A DNA stretch of 64,000 nucleotides, from positions 62,001 to 126,000 of the forward strand of contig JAMNYO010000056.1 in the NCBI GenBank assembly GCA_023622765.1. Direction: 5' to 3'. The stretch is from Bacteroidota bacterium (lineage in GTDB: Bacteria > Bacteroidota > Bacteroidia > Bacteroidales > Dysgonomonadaceae). The notes below the pieces were generated by a model, which made no database searches, was not told the origin of the DNA, and was given only the letters and a program-made list of their open reading frames with translations. The translations under genes and the position numbers were made by a program. Positions 63,909 to 64,000 of this stretch are shown piece by piece. Position 1 is the stretch's first letter; every line of letters starts with the position of its first letter.

Positions 63909-64000
63909 TTGGAAAAAACCCAAATTCATTTTGACGCCATCCTCGCAGGAACAAAAAAAGAGGAGTATCGTGAAATTAAGGACACTACTTTCAAAAAAAG
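63909..64000 (+). CDS. ASCH-domain protein, N-terminal part (cut by window edge)
   Basis: About 30 codons are present: QIHFDAILAGTKKEEYREIK, then DTTFKK, and the window ends. The pattern FDxILxGxKxxEYR is the opening of the ASCH fold, an RNA-binding beta-barrel related to PUA domains. No ATG lies in the open part of the frame; TTG at 63909 is the likeliest start, though an upstream start after the TAG near 63850 is possible. Role unknown; small ASCH proteins are often found in mobile or accessory DNA. Confidence 0.6.
   Translation, partial: MEKTQIHFDAILAGTKKEEYREIKDTTFKK

Noticed and set aside
63760..63954. A 64-codon minus-strand frame opposite the ASCH start
   Set aside because: It is antisense to the ASCH coding pattern and contains no recognisable feature.

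Overview
The window reads as chromosomal DNA of a Bacteroidales bacterium. This is inferred from gene content: a long SecA with a C-terminal [13 protein letters not shown] zinc tail, type-B L31 without cysteines, a long-form PyrF, and DUF4831, DUF4105, DUF3098 and DUF6528 proteins. It is supported by repeated promoters of the Bacteroidetes primary-sigma type (TTTG, about 20 bases, TAnnTTTG) with no consistent Shine-Dalgarno sequences. Base composition is moderate over most of the window and suggests a Porphyromonadaceae/Dysgonomonadaceae-like genome, but the genus cannot be fixed from sequence alone. No rRNA, complete IS element or CRISPR array was seen.

Left part (1-8.5 kb), partly accessory: a minus-strand efflux operon (TetR regulator, TolC-like outer-membrane factor, HlyD-type lipoprotein, ABC ATPase cut by the left edge) with a perfect 31-bp operator that contains the regulator's -33 box. 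Next comes an AT-rich EcoRV-type restriction-modification pair, then a DUF6528 lipoprotein and a ceramidase-like protein split by an inserted beta-propeller.

Middle (8.5-43 kb), mostly housekeeping: SLC13 permease, umuDC, ung, an isolated sufB, two envelope proteins (DUF3298, DUF4831), pheS/tilS divergent, serS, a murein-peptide recycling pair (transglutaminase-SH3-NlpC/P60 protein plus L-Ala-D/L-Glu epimerase), an MG2/TonB-plug protein, rpmE2, DUF4105, a degenerate alkaline-phosphatase-fold protein, secA, gyrA and a TPR protein. The purM gene that follows is damaged: the segment with the nucleotide-binding loop is missing and a TAG sits at the junction. prfA-pyrF and an HD phosphohydrolase come next.

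Right part (43-62 kb): LMW phosphatase, DUF4332, prs, a GH13 amylase, patatin, and the cluster folK-queA-truB-uppP-DUF3098-ftsX, then cca, two unknown envelope proteins, lepA, asnS, rluB and purB. rluB is read in two frames, with poly-G tracts at the switch point. Right end (62-64 kb) is accessory: tRNA-Val(TAC), a decayed VapBC-type toxin-antitoxin pair, two small unknown proteins, several GC-rich hairpins in AT-rich DNA, a candidate small RNA with a textbook promoter and terminator, and the start of an ASCH-domain gene.

The items most worth following are the candidate sRNA at about 63.54-63.63 kb, the pseudo-phosphatase beside secA, the broken purM, the rluB frame switch, the propeller-split ceramidase-like protein and the EcoRV-type system with a palindrome over its start site.
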